DNA of 64,000 nucleotides from an uncultured Pseudovibrio sp. (GCA_947496145.1 CANMBS010000023.1:19970-83969); one strand, 5' to 3'. Positions 54,218-63,866 are shown, numbered from the stretch's first letter. Program-made: numbers and translations. Notes: a model not told the origin generated them from the sequence alone.

Positions 54218-57200
54218 TCAAGTAGTCAGCAAAAGTTCCACCTGCATTGCATTTTTACACTTCAGCAACTGAGCTGGCTGCAGCCTCACCCCAAATTCTT
54301 CATTCAGCAAACCTGCTACTTTTTTCAAGTGAGAAGGTAACACACCAATAGAGATAAACTCTGTTTTGCTATCTGTGCCGTTTTGATAATTAATACCAAC
54401 CGCCTCATAGTAAATTTTAAGAATTCGTTTCACCTTACTGATGCAAGCGGGTTCAACGTCTTTTTGCAAAATACTGCTCACGCGCCCCTCTTCAAGAAGC
54501 TGTCGTGCCTTATTTCTATCTGGCTTGCCGTTAGCAGAAAGAGGAAGGTCCGCAACTTTGACAAAGCGGCTCGGGAGATGAGATTCTGGCATATGCTGGC
54601 GAGCAAACTGCCTAAGTTCGGCAGGTGCTACACTCTCTCCTGAACGAGGAACATAGATCACTCCAACAGATGTTTCTCCCAGTTTTTCTGCGCCGAAAGT
54701 TGCAGTCATGAGCCGGGCAATACCCGGGTGCCTGGCGAGCTCTCCTTCGATATCAGGAAGAGAAACACGAACACCGCGCACCTTCACATAACTGTTTACA
54801 CGGCTATCAAATAGGATCGTCCCATCTGGACGATAACGCCCCCGGTCACCTGTCCTGAAAGCACGAAGATCATTCCCGTTCTCATCCTGAATGGTAACAA
54901 AGTCCGTCTGTTTCAGCTCCCCCTCCTCTAAGTATCCAAGGGCAACGTTCACGCCTGCAGTAAAAATCCGACCGACAGCGTGAGCAGGACAGTGCTCGCC
55001 CCTATCATTGAGCAAAAAATACTGGTTGGCAGGCAATGGCCGCCCATAAGGAATAATCGAAACGTCATCCGGCTGTATTTCGTGCCAGATACTCCAGATT
55101 GTTGTTTCGGTTGGACCTCCCAGAGAGATCAAACGAAGATTAGGGTTCAACTCTCGCAAGCCCGCAATAACTGAAGGTTTGATGTAATCCCCACCCTGCG
55201 CAATGAGACGCAGAGAACTGAGTTGAGTTGCCTGATGGCAAGAGAGCAACATCTCCAGAATTGCAGGAACGGAGCACCACACTGTTACCTGATGTTCTTT
55301 GACAAGCTGGTTCCAGCGGATCGCATCTTTTTCTTCACCGGCTTCTGGTAAGACAAGCGTAGCACCTGCGGTCAAACATCCAAACACGTCGAACACTGAC
55401 ATATCGTGATGCAGTGGCGTGACAGATATAAAAGTATCCTCCGATGTGACTTGCCAGTTTGCAAGAGTACTGCCGATCGTGTTTGAAGTCGCTCTGTTGT
55501 TCAGAACCACACACTTTGGCTTTCCAGTTGTTCCGGAAGTGTACAGATAATAGGCCGGCTCCAAACTAGACGACAGCTCATCAAGCGGCAGGAGCAAACT
55601 CTCGGGATATGCAGGAGCTTCAACGGCCATCAAGGCCTCGGCAGAAATCAGATTGTACCCATTAACGGAAATCGTGGTGACGACGAGATCTGCATGGCAG
55701 TTGCCTAGCAAGTATTCTAATCGCTCAGCTGGGGCGGAGGCATCGATAGGCACCCAGGTTATGCCAAGGAACGCACAAGCCAGACAAATTGCAGTATGTT
55801 CCGCACTTCGCGGTAAACACACTGCAACTACGTTGCCTTTACCAAGCCCTCGCTCTTTCAAAGAAGCCATTGCTTTGCCTGTGCAATAGCCAAGCGCTGC
55901 ATAAGAAAGACGTCTCTCACCCTGAATAAGGGCGGTTTTTGCTGTATCTCTACTCCACAAGTTATCCGCAATTCGTCTCAAAAAATCAGAGCGTACAAGA
56001 GAACTTTTCTGCGAGTTGAACTGATAGTGCTTTAAATCAATGATTTCATTGGTATCTAAATCAAATGTGGCTCTTTCGCATATCGTTTCAACAGCATTCC
56101 TCAGCGTTTTTAAGAAGGTATCGATTAGGCTTTCCTCAATTGCCTCAACTGCAAAATCGACGTCTATTGAAAGGTTACCTTGTTCATCCTGTGCAAGTCG
56201 AATATCGACAGCAACCTGTGGCGTTTGAGTTAAACCATCAACCTGCCTAAAAGAACTTGCATCGGAAAGTACCGGCCATGAAAGCGTATTGGTTACCACA
56301 ACCGGCAACGGAACCTGACTTGATGTTTTGTTCATTATCAGCCGGTTAAGCGCCACACCTGAGAAGCTTTGGTGTTGCAATCCATTTAGCACATCATTTT
56401 GAAGGTTCATCGCACGCTCAGAAAAGTCACCGCCCTTTCGCGGCCAACGAGCCATTATAAAACTGGAGTTGTTTTCAAAGCGGGCTTGCGCCTCCGTTGC
56501 AACCGGGAGTCCTACACATAAGTCTCCCTTTTTTATCCAAACAGACAGAACTTCAAGGATAACGGCTGTCAAGGCAGAGTTCTTAAACAATCCCTGCTTT
56601 GCACCAAGCCGGAGGAACTTGCGAAAAACAGCTTTCTCAATGGTCAGCTTCTTGCGTTTATAACGAGATGACGGAATGCTCTCCAATGGCCTCCGCCAGG
56701 GCAATTCAGCCGTTGTTTCAATATCATGCAGTTTTTCCTGCCAATAGACCTGAGCTTTTTTCTGCTCGCAAGGATCAACTGTCAGGTTTAGCGGTTCGCT
56801 TACTTGAGGTTCATCTTTTGAAGCAGACACCATTGCGCCATCAAGAAGCTCAACCATAAGTGCTGCTATTGAACGTCCATCCAGTATAAGAGCATCAAAA
56901 CGGGCAAACAAAATCAGGTTGTCTGGGCCATCAGCATTTGCGGCTTCGGTTTCATCTCGTAGTTTGAAAGCCCTTATTTGCCAGGGTGATTTTTCCAAAT
57001 CGCATAGTTGATGAGCAAAATCTTCACGTTGAGCATCGATATGAGCCAGTGCTGCATCACGTGTCAGATGTTCCAAGCTTACAATATCAAAGTTGCTCCG
57101 CACTTCTTCTGAAACCACAGAGACTAACTCACGATTGTCAATGCAGGTCCTTAAACTGTCGTGCTTCTCAACAAGGCGATGTATCCTTTTTTTGAGCTCT

Positions 57201-57319
57201 TGCAGTTGCATTTTCCCATGAAACTCGCAGAACTTTTGCATAGCAACACCACCTAAAGGCAGGTGTGTGCTCCGCCCAAGAAGGTATGCGCGTTGTAAAG
57301 GAAGAAGTGGTTTGTTCAT
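54218..57319 (-). CDS. NRPS, Cy-A with a degenerate C-terminal carrier domain (AngR-like architecture)
   Basis: 1033 residues. The cyclisation domain (about 1-430) has the D-x4-D motif DALILD at 142-147. The adenylation domain (about 445-925) has YTSGTTGKPKCVVL, SLGGPTETTIWSIWHEI, FRTGDRGRYRPDG and a final NGKPDR. By hand alignment, the specificity pocket reads D-M-F-C-A-G-L-I-W-K; its end (LIWK) resembles cysteine codes of cyclisation modules, but Thr or Ser is not excluded. The last 90 residues look like a carrier domain, but the site reads FISIGVLPSHLKKV instead of (D/H)S after GG/GL. So it probably does not bind phosphopantetheine. AngR also has Cy-A-PCP with a changed serine, as I recall. 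Confidence 0.88.
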   Translation of the reverse strand: MNKPLLPLQRAYLLGRSTHLPLGGVAMQKFCEFHGKMQLQELKKRIHRLVEKHDSLRTCIDNRELVSVVSEEVRSNFDIVSLEHLTRDAALAHIDAQREDFAHQLCDLEKSPWQIRAFKLRDETEAANADGPDNLILFARFDALILDGRSIAALMVELLDGAMVSASKDEPQVSEPLNLTVDPCEQKKAQVYWQEKLHDIETTAELPWRRPLESIPSSRYKRKKLTIEKAVFRKFLRLGAKQGLFKNSALTAVILEVLSVWIKKGDLCVGLPVATEAQARFENNSSFIMARWPRKGGDFSERAMNLQNDVLNGLQHQSFSGVALNRLIMNKTSSQVPLPVVVTNTLSWPVLSDASSFRQVDGLTQTPQVAVDIRLAQDEQGNLSIDVDFAVEAIEESLIDTFLKTLRNAVETICERATFDLDTNEIIDLKHYQFNSQKSSLVRSDFLRRIADNLWSRDTAKTALIQGERRLSYAALGYCTGKAMASLKERGLGKGNVVAVCLPRSAEHTAICLACAFLGITWVPIDASAPAERLEYLLGNCHADLVVTTISVNGYNLISAEALMAVEAPAYPESLLLPLDELSSSLEPAYYLYTSGTTGKPKCVVLNNRATSNTIGSTLANWQVTSEDTFISVTPLHHDMSVFDVFGCLTAGATLVLPEAGEEKDAIRWNQLVKEHQVTVWCSVPAILEMLLSCHQATQLSSLRLIAQGGDYIKPSVIAGLRELNPNLRLISLGGPTETTIWSIWHEIQPDDVSIIPYGRPLPANQYFLLNDRGEHCPAHAVGRIFTAGVNVALGYLEEGELKQTDFVTIQDENGNDLRAFRTGDRGRYRPDGTILFDSRVNSYVKVRGVRVSLPDIEGELARHPGIARLMTATFGAEKLGETSVGVIYVPRSGESVAPAELRQFARQHMPESHLPSRFVKVADLPLSANGKPDRNKARQLLEEGRVSSILQKDVEPACISKVKRILKIYYEAVGINYQNGTDSKTEFISIGVLPSHLKKVAGLLNEEFGVRLQPAQLLKCKNAMQVELLLTT

Positions 57320-57431
57320 TCTGTTCCAACCTTTCGTATTATGCTGAGGCTGTATGAAAATGGAAATAAGCCGATAGCCAGAAGCGTGTCTGTTGATCGA
57401 GTGAATTGGTGTGCGAATTAAGTGATTGAAG

Positions 57432-59039
57432 TCAGCTGGTTAGATTGACTGCTTGTAAAAACACTTGTGCAATCGTTTCAGATTCATCGTTAGAACGCTG
57501 ACGAAGCAACTCGCTCAGTTCTTTAGTTGTAGTGAGACTCTTAAGGATCTCAGTGGAGATGTTTGCATTAGGTATGTGTTGATTAATAAACTTAATGAGA
57601 TTTTGCTCTGATGATGGTGTTAAAGTCATGCGCTGAAACGTGATATCTGTGCCTGAAGGCAGTTGCAGACCTAAGCGTTTTAACAAGAACACAATCATCT
57701 GACTGGTGTAGTCATCATCATCTTTTAAGCCGTTGTGATTCAATGCTTTATTTAGAAAATTTGCTTTTGACCCTGCAAATTTCAAAGAAGCAACAAAGTC
57801 TTTGAAGAAGGCTTCGACCCATTCTTCTGGCAATGCATCCAGACGAGCATCCCAATTAACTAAAAGCCCATTTTCATGTGCAGCTAACTGCGCGTCTAAC
57901 GCCACATGAGGTCCCTGTGAAATTACATAGTTCAGCTTCCCAAAGGTGCGCTTCACACGTTCTGAAAATAACTCGCCACCTGAAATATCAAGCGCAGCGG
58001 TGAACACAATAGGAGCAGTCTGAGCGCTCCCGTGGTAACGAGATAAATCTCGCATCAAATTTACGCCGGGATAAGAGGAGTGATCAATCATTTCAATTAG
58101 TTGATCATGTATTCCTACGATGAGTTCCTGAAGGTTACTCGGCTTTTTCAGGTCAACGCTAAGAATGAGAACATTCGTAAACTCGCCAATAATGCTATCA
58201 ACATCATGGTCATAAGAATTTCGCCAGAACATAGGGACATTTATACGAAAGCACTGCTGCCCGAGAGCCTTGCCAAGACAATATGCAAACAATGCAAGTG
58301 AAAGGCTGGAAGTGGTTACTCTTAGCTCTCTTGCTGATACTGCAAGAGATTCCCGCTCTCTTTCGTTAAGCATACAAGAGTATCGTTTATTGGCAGGCTC
58401 AGTACCATATGAGTCGCTGCTTTGTGGCAACTCTGGCACGGGCGCGATTGCGCTCAGCTTTTCCTGCCAGTACTGTCGGTCTAAACGCATTTGAACTGCA
58501 AGCTCACCATCATTTTCAACATTTTTGAGCCAGTCAAAAAATGTTGTTTCCGGTTCAGTTATGCCTGCTAAGCCACCGTCATAAATGGCAGCAAGCTGTT
58601 CAATAAAAATTCGAAAACTGTTTGGATCCACAGCAATCATATCGGCCTTCACATGCAAAATACATTCCTCAGAAGTCCGTTTCGTGACACTTATGGCGAA
58701 CACCGAATCGCTCTCCGGAGCCACGGCTCCATGCGTCCAACTATTTCGTTTTTCAGATTGAAAATTTTCTCGCTCACCCGAGCCCAATGACGTTAGGTCA
58801 TCACAGATTATCGCATTATTTTTTCTATTATTATCAACGTGTTGCAAACCATCTTCAGTAATTTTCACCCGAAGCATAGGTTGCTTTTCAAGCACTAATT
58901 TCACTGCTGCTTCCAAACGCGGAATTTCTAAGCTTCCACATAAAAATTCTGCGTACAGGTAGGCTGCAACGCCCCCCAGCTTTTCCTTCGATTGCCGCCC
59001 AAACCAGTATGCGGTTTGCATTGACGTTAGGTTCTGCAT
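57432..59039 (-). CDS. Free-standing NRPS cyclisation domain with a carrier-like tail
   Basis: 535 residues. The N-terminal 430 form a heterocyclisation domain with the D-x4-D motif DMIAVD at 133-138 and FRINVPMFWRNSYDHDVDSI further on. The last 95 residues (about 440-520) follow a carrier-domain pattern, but the site reads FQRMTLTPSSEQNL. Residues T-P-S-S stand where G-x-D-S is expected, so loading is doubtful. It is the first gene of the minus operon. With the next gene it would reproduce Cy1-Cy2 of VibF. Confidence 0.82.
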   Translation of the reverse strand: MQNLTSMQTAYWFGRQSKEKLGGVAAYLYAEFLCGSLEIPRLEAAVKLVLEKQPMLRVKITEDGLQHVDNNRKNNAIICDDLTSLGSGERENFQSEKRNSWTHGAVAPESDSVFAISVTKRTSEECILHVKADMIAVDPNSFRIFIEQLAAIYDGGLAGITEPETTFFDWLKNVENDGELAVQMRLDRQYWQEKLSAIAPVPELPQSSDSYGTEPANKRYSCMLNERERESLAVSARELRVTTSSLSLALFAYCLGKALGQQCFRINVPMFWRNSYDHDVDSIIGEFTNVLILSVDLKKPSNLQELIVGIHDQLIEMIDHSSYPGVNLMRDLSRYHGSAQTAPIVFTAALDISGGELFSERVKRTFGKLNYVISQGPHVALDAQLAAHENGLLVNWDARLDALPEEWVEAFFKDFVASLKFAGSKANFLNKALNHNGLKDDDDYTSQMIVFLLKRLGLQLPSGTDITFQRMTLTPSSEQNLIKFINQHIPNANISTEILKSLTTTKELSELLRQRSNDESETIAQVFLQAVNLTS

Positions 59040-59065
59040 CTCTCTTCACCGCGCTTGACAAAACA

Positions 59066-59080
59066 TGAGTAAAATAGTCA
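59066..59080. promoter_or_regulatory. Iron-responsive operator (RirA-type) in the divergent siderophore promoter
   Basis: TGAGTAAAATAGTCA is TGA-N9-TCA, with arms TGAGT and AGTCA. It lies 27 bases before the Cy gene start and 41 bases before the isochorismate synthase start, so it can control both operons. Confidence 0.65.
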
Positions 59081-59120
59081 AGTATAATTAAACGTCAAGC
59101 ACACTCATAGGATGCATCTC

Positions 59121-60293
59121 ATGGCGATGAGCATAAGTACGAACACTGTGGAGCCTGCCGACGCTTCGGTTAACGGTAAGCAAAGCCTGTTGTTCACCTC
59201 TGGAAACAATGAACTTCGTGCTTCAGGTAATCTGCAGAGGATTTCAGTTCCAGCGAAAGGCGGTGAAGATCCTAACAGTGCACTTCAAATGGCAATTACC
59301 AATGCTTTTCAAGAGGTTAAGTCAAGAAAATCTAGTAAGGCAATTGTAATCGGGGCCATTCCTTTTGACCTGAGCGAACCTTCTTGTCTCTATGTTTCTG
59401 AAGATTACGAATGGCATCAGCGTCCGGCAACAAGCGTAAACCATGATCCAATGCCGCAGCTTGTTGAGCAGCGGAGTATTCCCGACGAGGACGGCTTCAA
59501 AAAGGCCGTCAGGCATGCCATTGTGAACTTCCAATACAGCGACGTACGCAAGGCAGTGCTTTCAGTAATGCGGGAGCTGCGGTTTTCGTCTTCAGTAGAT
59601 GTGGATCAAATCCTCTACAGTCTTGGTTCCCAGAACAAGCAAGGCTACAAATTCCAGATCCCCCTACCCAATGGAAGTCAATTAATTGGGGTGAGTCCAG
59701 AGCTTCTGATACGGAAAACTGGAGACACAATTATCTCCAACCCGCTTGCAGGTTCCGCCAAACGAAAGGCGGATGTTGCAGCAGACAAAGCTGCCGCAAA
59801 ACTGCTAGGCCGATCCCCCAAAGACCTTTATGAGCATAAACTTGTGGTTGATGACATCCGGCATCTTTTAGAACCTTTGTGTGTTCAGCTTGATGCACCA
59901 GGTGAGCCATCTTTACTTAGTACTTCTGCACTTTGGCATTTATCGACCCGGATTAATGGGAAGCTGAAAGACCCGTCAATAAGCGCACTTCAACTTGCAT
60001 GCATGTTGCATCCTACACCTGCTGTTTGTGGCTTCCCAACAGACCGTGCGCACCAGTTAATTCAGTTCATTGAGCCATTCCATAGGGGTCTGTTCACAGG
60101 GATTGTGGGCTGGTGTGATAGTGATGGTAACGGCGAATGGGTCGTAACCATAAGAAGCGGCATAGTTGAAAAGGATATTATCCGCGTTTACGCGGGTGCT
60201 GGGATTGTGGAAGCCTCGCAGCCTGAATCTGAATGGGCTGAAGTCCAAACCAAACTAACAACAATGCTTAACGCCTGCGGTCTTGCAGCATAA
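59121..60293 (+). CDS. entC: Isochorismate synthase (EntC/DhbC/VibC type)
   Basis: 390 residues. [39 protein letters not shown] and [20 protein letters not shown] are conserved blocks of chorismate-binding isochorismate synthases. It converts chorismate to isochorismate, the first step to 2,3-dihydroxybenzoate. AGGA stands eight bases before the ATG at 59121; the ATG at 59112 is too near to it. It begins the plus operon. Confidence 0.92.
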   Translation: MAMSISTNTVEPADASVNGKQSLLFTSGNNELRASGNLQRISVPAKGGEDPNSALQMAITNAFQEVKSRKSSKAIVIGAIPFDLSEPSCLYVSEDYEWHQRPATSVNHDPMPQLVEQRSIPDEDGFKKAVRHAIVNFQYSDVRKAVLSVMRELRFSSSVDVDQILYSLGSQNKQGYKFQIPLPNGSQLIGVSPELLIRKTGDTIISNPLAGSAKRKADVAADKAAAKLLGRSPKDLYEHKLVVDDIRHLLEPLCVQLDAPGEPSLLSTSALWHLSTRINGKLKDPSISALQLACMLHPTPAVCGFPTDRAHQLIQFIEPFHRGLFTGIVGWCDSDGNGEWVVTIRSGIVEKDIIRVYAGAGIVEASQPESEWAEVQTKLTTMLNACGLAA

Positions 60294-60321
60294 ATCACCA
60301 TTTGCATTATCGGGTTCTCAC

Positions 60322-61926
60322 ATGAAAATTGAATTTGAACGCTGGCCAGAAGAGCTGGCTGCGCATTATCGTGAACAAGGATACTGGATTGACCAGCCCC
60401 TGACGCATATTCTTGACGCTCAGGTTAAGGAGCGCCCAGAAGCAGTCGCAATTATCTGCGGTGAACGGCAGTTCACCTATCGGGAAGTTGATAAACTTTC
60501 AGACAATCTGGCGGCCCGCCTCGCTGCGAAAGGTATTGGCAACGGCCATACCGCTCTGGTGCAGCTGCCAAACATTGCAGAGTTCTATCTGGTTTTGTTT
60601 GCACTGTTTAAAATAGGTGCAGCTCCCGTAAATGCACTTTATAGCCACCGGAAACTAGAAATCTCATCTTATGTGCAGCAAATCAGCCCTTCAGTTGTTA
60701 TTGGGTGCAGGTCTCATGAGCTGTTTGTAAACGATGATTATCTGTCAGAAGTCCGGCAAAAAAATCCATCGCTGCTTCAGGAGCTGTTGTTAGGTGAAGA
60801 TAAAACAGCAAAAAGCTTAACTTACTGGCTTCAAAACCCCTTGGAAGAACAGATAAACTACAATCCTACTCCTGCTGATGAAGTTGCTTTCTTCCAGCTT
60901 TCCGGGGGAAGCACAGGTACGCCTAAGCTTATACCACGCACTCACAACGATTATGACTATAATGCACGTGCCAGTGCGGAAATTTGCGAATTAACCGACC
61001 AGACACGCTTTTTATGTGCATTACCAGCCCCTCACAACTTCACACTTAGTTCACCCGGGGCTCTCGGCGTATTTCATGCTGGTGGTTGCGTGGTGCTTGC
61101 TGCCGACCCTGAGCCTATCTCCTGTTTTTCATTAATTGAAAAGCACCGTGTCGACATTGTGGCACTGGTTCCATCAGCTGTCATCTTGTGGTTGCAGGCT
61201 GCTCCCAAATATACAAAAGCGTTGCAGTCCCTAAAACTTCTTCAAGTCGGCGGTGCCAGTTTTGCGGAGACACTTGCCCGCCAGGTACCCGAAACTCTGC
61301 ATTGCAAGCTCCAACAAGTGTTTGGCATGGCAGAGGGGCTAATAAACTATACGCATCTCAACGATAGAGATGAGCTGATCTTTACCACTCAGGGCCGACC
61401 GATTAGCCCAGACGATGAAGTGAAGATTGTGAAGGAGGATGGCACTATCGCTCCTTTAGGCACAGCAGGAATGCTTGCAACACGTGGCCCTTATACGTTC
61501 CGTGGTTATTATAAAAGTCCAGCACACAACCCTGAGGTTTTTGATAGCGATGGTTTTTATTATTCTGGCGACCTTGTTGAGCAAACCCCAGAGGGTTATC
61601 TGCGTGTCGTTGGTCGGGTAAAAGACCAAATCAACCGTGGTGGGGAAAAAATCGCCTCTGAAGAGATCGAGGCTTTACTGCTCACACACCCCGATGTTGA
61701 GAATGCTGCGCTGGTTGCAGTTGAAAACCCACTTCTCGGTGAAAAAAGCTGTGCTTTTATTGTTTCCAGCAATCCAGATCTGAAGCCGGTCGCTTTGCGT
61801 AAGCATCTCATTTCAATAGGAATTGCAAACTACAAGCTTCCAGACCAGTTCCGATTTATCTCTAAAATGCCGCTGACACCGATTGGTAAGACGGACAAAA
61901 AACAACTGCGTTTAGAAAACGTATGA
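60322..61926 (+). CDS. entE: 2,3-dihydroxybenzoate-AMP ligase (EntE/VibE/DhbE)
   Basis: 534 residues. FERWPEELAAHYREQGYW is the typical N-terminus; QLSGGSTGTPKLIPRTHNDY is the P-loop; PHNFTLSSPGALGVFHAGG carries the Asn of aryl acid binding; GGEKIASEEIEALLLTHP is conserved in the family. It activates DHB and loads the carrier proteins. The ATG at 60322 fits the family start; the Met at 60283 would overlap the previous gene. Confidence 0.93.
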   Translation: MKIEFERWPEELAAHYREQGYWIDQPLTHILDAQVKERPEAVAIICGERQFTYREVDKLSDNLAARLAAKGIGNGHTALVQLPNIAEFYLVLFALFKIGAAPVNALYSHRKLEISSYVQQISPSVVIGCRSHELFVNDDYLSEVRQKNPSLLQELLLGEDKTAKSLTYWLQNPLEEQINYNPTPADEVAFFQLSGGSTGTPKLIPRTHNDYDYNARASAEICELTDQTRFLCALPAPHNFTLSSPGALGVFHAGGCVVLAADPEPISCFSLIEKHRVDIVALVPSAVILWLQAAPKYTKALQSLKLLQVGGASFAETLARQVPETLHCKLQQVFGMAEGLINYTHLNDRDELIFTTQGRPISPDDEVKIVKEDGTIAPLGTAGMLATRGPYTFRGYYKSPAHNPEVFDSDGFYYSGDLVEQTPEGYLRVVGRVKDQINRGGEKIASEEIEALLLTHPDVENAALVAVENPLLGEKSCAFIVSSNPDLKPVALRKHLISIGIANYKLPDQFRFISKMPLTPIGKTDKKQLRLENV

Positions 61927-61958
61927 CCATGCTTATCTTCTACAACTAGAGAAACAAA

Positions 61959-62600
61959 ATGAGTATTCCCACAATCAATAGTTACGCCTTACCCGATGCC
62001 TCGTCTTTTCCCGCCAACAAAACATTCTGGCAGGTCGAGCCTTCCAGAGCTGTTCTGTTAATCCATGATATGCAACGCTATTTTCTTAGCTTTTACGACC
62101 CTGCAGATGATTTGTTAAAAAAGCTCGTCTGCAACCTTCAGGCATTACGCGCTTGGGCAAACGCTCATGGTGTGCCTGTCGTTTATACCGCTCAACCTCA
62201 TGAGCAATCACTGGAAGATCGGGCTTTATTAAACAACATGTGGGGGCCAGGCTTAACCACTTCTTCTCCGGCGCAGCAGGAGATAATTAGCGAACTGGCT
62301 CCTTCTGAAGATGATGTTGTGCTTACTAAATGGAGATACAGCGCTTTCCAGCGCACAAACCTCCAACAGTCAATGAAAGAGTGGAAACGAGATCAGCTCA
62401 TAATCGGCGGAGTTTACGCCCATATTGGCTGCATGGTGACCGCGATTGATGCCTTCATGAATGATATTCAGCCGTTCATGGTTGGTGATGCACTGGGTGA
62501 TTTTTCCGAGGAAAATCACCGCATGGCCTTACAGTATGTGGCCACCCGCTGCGGCTGCGTTATTGAAACTTCTAATCTGACAGAAAAGGCAGGCTTATGA
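61959..62600 (+). CDS. entB: Isochorismatase (EntB/VibB N-terminal domain as a separate protein)
   Basis: 213 residues. WQVEPSRAVLLIHDMQRYF gives the catalytic Asp (37), VLTKWRYSAFQRTNL holds the Lys, and GGVYAHIGCMVTAIDAF the Cys block. It hydrolyses isochorismate to 2,3-dihydro-2,3-dihydroxybenzoate. In EntB and VibB this domain is fused to a carrier domain; here the gene stops and the carrier follows with a four-base overlap (ATGA), as if the fusion had been cut or had never formed. Confidence 0.92.
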   Translation: MSIPTINSYALPDASSFPANKTFWQVEPSRAVLLIHDMQRYFLSFYDPADDLLKKLVCNLQALRAWANAHGVPVVYTAQPHEQSLEDRALLNNMWGPGLTTSSPAQQEIISELAPSEDDVVLTKWRYSAFQRTNLQQSMKEWKRDQLIIGGVYAHIGCMVTAIDAFMNDIQPFMVGDALGDFSEENHRMALQYVATRCGCVIETSNLTEKAGL

Positions 62601-62827
62601 TTGACTTAGACTGGCTACACAATCGCGTTCTTAAACTCATTGAAGATGAAACTGAGCTGGACCTTGATGAAAACCTTATCATTTATGGTTTGGACTCTAT
62701 TCAAGTTATGGAACTTGCAACAGAATTGAAAGAACACGATATTACCGTGACCTTTGCTGAACTGGCTCGTGTTCCGACGGTCAATGGTTGGTGGAAGCTC
62801 ATAAAAGAAAAACAAATCGCAGCTTGA
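62597..62827 (+). CDS. Aryl carrier protein (separate ArCP)
   Basis: 76 residues. The site LIIYGLDSIQVMELATEL (Ser 34) is the aryl carrier signature. It holds DHB for transfer by the VibH and Cy domains. Its ATG overlaps the isochorismatase stop by four bases. Together they equal a split EntB/VibB. Confidence 0.9.
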   Translation: MIDLDWLHNRVLKLIEDETELDLDENLIIYGLDSIQVMELATELKEHDITVTFAELARVPTVNGWWKLIKEKQIAA

Positions 62828-62843
62828 GTGAGGACCTGACCCG

Positions 62844-63602
62844 ATGACAATCAGCCAACGCTTTAAAGGTAAGCGCGTACTGGTAACCGGGGCGGCCAGC
62901 GGTATTGGCCGCCGTATCAGCGAGCAGTTTGCAGAAGAAGGGGCTAAAGTAACTGGCCTTGATATTGAGGGGGGAAGCAATGATGCACCCTTCCCTCTTT
63001 TGCAGTTAGACGTAACAAATGCTCGCGATGTCGAAGCCACTAGCACTCAACTCAGGCAGGAAGATCCTCGTATTGATGTACTTGTAAATGCTGCAGGCGT
63101 ACTGCGGCTTGGTGATGTCGGCTCACTGACGCAGGATGATCTGAAAGTGAGCCTTTCAGTAAACGCATGTGGTCCGTTTTACCTGATGCAGCAATGGCTG
63201 CCTCTGTTCAAACAGCAACGCAGCGGTGCTATTGTGAATGTCGCTTCCAATGCTGCCCATGTGCCTCGCAATGGCATGGCAGCCTACTGTGCTTCTAAAG
63301 CCGCGATGGCAAGCATCAGCCACTGTGTGGGTCTGGAACTCGCCTCATTCGGAGTACGTTGTAATGTAGTTTCTCCCGGGTCTACTGATACGCCAATGTT
63401 AGGCGACATGTTCAAACATCCAGATGAAAAGCAGCGTTTGATTACTGGCCTGCCAGAACAGTTCAAACTTGGTATTCCGCTAGGTAAAATTGCTACTCCA
63501 AATGATGTTGCAGAAGTGGTGTTGTTTCTTGCCTCAGATCAGGCCGGACACGTAACCCTGCAGGATATAGTAGTTGATGGCGGAGCAACTTTGGCAGCGT
63601 GA
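62844..63602 (+). CDS. entA: 2,3-dihydro-2,3-dihydroxybenzoate dehydrogenase (EntA/VibA)
   Basis: 252 residues, a classical short-chain dehydrogenase. VLVTGAASGIGRRISEQFAE is the NAD-binding start; YCASKAAMASISHCVGLELA holds the YxxxK motif; VNAAGVLRLGDV follows the family. It makes 2,3-dihydroxybenzoate. It is placed last of the five biosynthetic genes in the plus operon. Confidence 0.93.
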   Translation: MTISQRFKGKRVLVTGAASGIGRRISEQFAEEGAKVTGLDIEGGSNDAPFPLLQLDVTNARDVEATSTQLRQEDPRIDVLVNAAGVLRLGDVGSLTQDDLKVSLSVNACGPFYLMQQWLPLFKQQRSGAIVNVASNAAHVPRNGMAAYCASKAAMASISHCVGLELASFGVRCNVVSPGSTDTPMLGDMFKHPDEKQRLITGLPEQFKLGIPLGKIATPNDVAEVVLFLASDQAGHVTLQDIVVDGGATLAA

Positions 63603-63608
63603 ATCTGG

Positions 63609-63631
63609 GATATTGAACAATGTTCAATATC
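63609..63631. terminator. Perfect hairpin after entA
   Basis: GATATTGAAC (63609-63618), a three-base loop, and GTTCAATATC (63622-63631). There is no T tract, so it may be a weak terminator or an mRNA-stabilising stem. Confidence 0.5.
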
Positions 63632-63866
63632 GGCAGAACTCATCTCACCTTGAAGTAGTGACACGGTTCAAAACAACAAGCTGCACCATTTCATCTCCTT
63701 CAGAACGAAGTTTATGCAGTTACTAATCTTATACAAACTGCAGACTCGATTTCTGCAGGCTTCACATTTCTTGCATTCCACTGTTCACGATCTACTGCAA
63801 CACAGGTACTTCGACGATTTACGATATGGAAAAGAATGTGAAACAGGTAGTTTAAGGGGCAAACGA

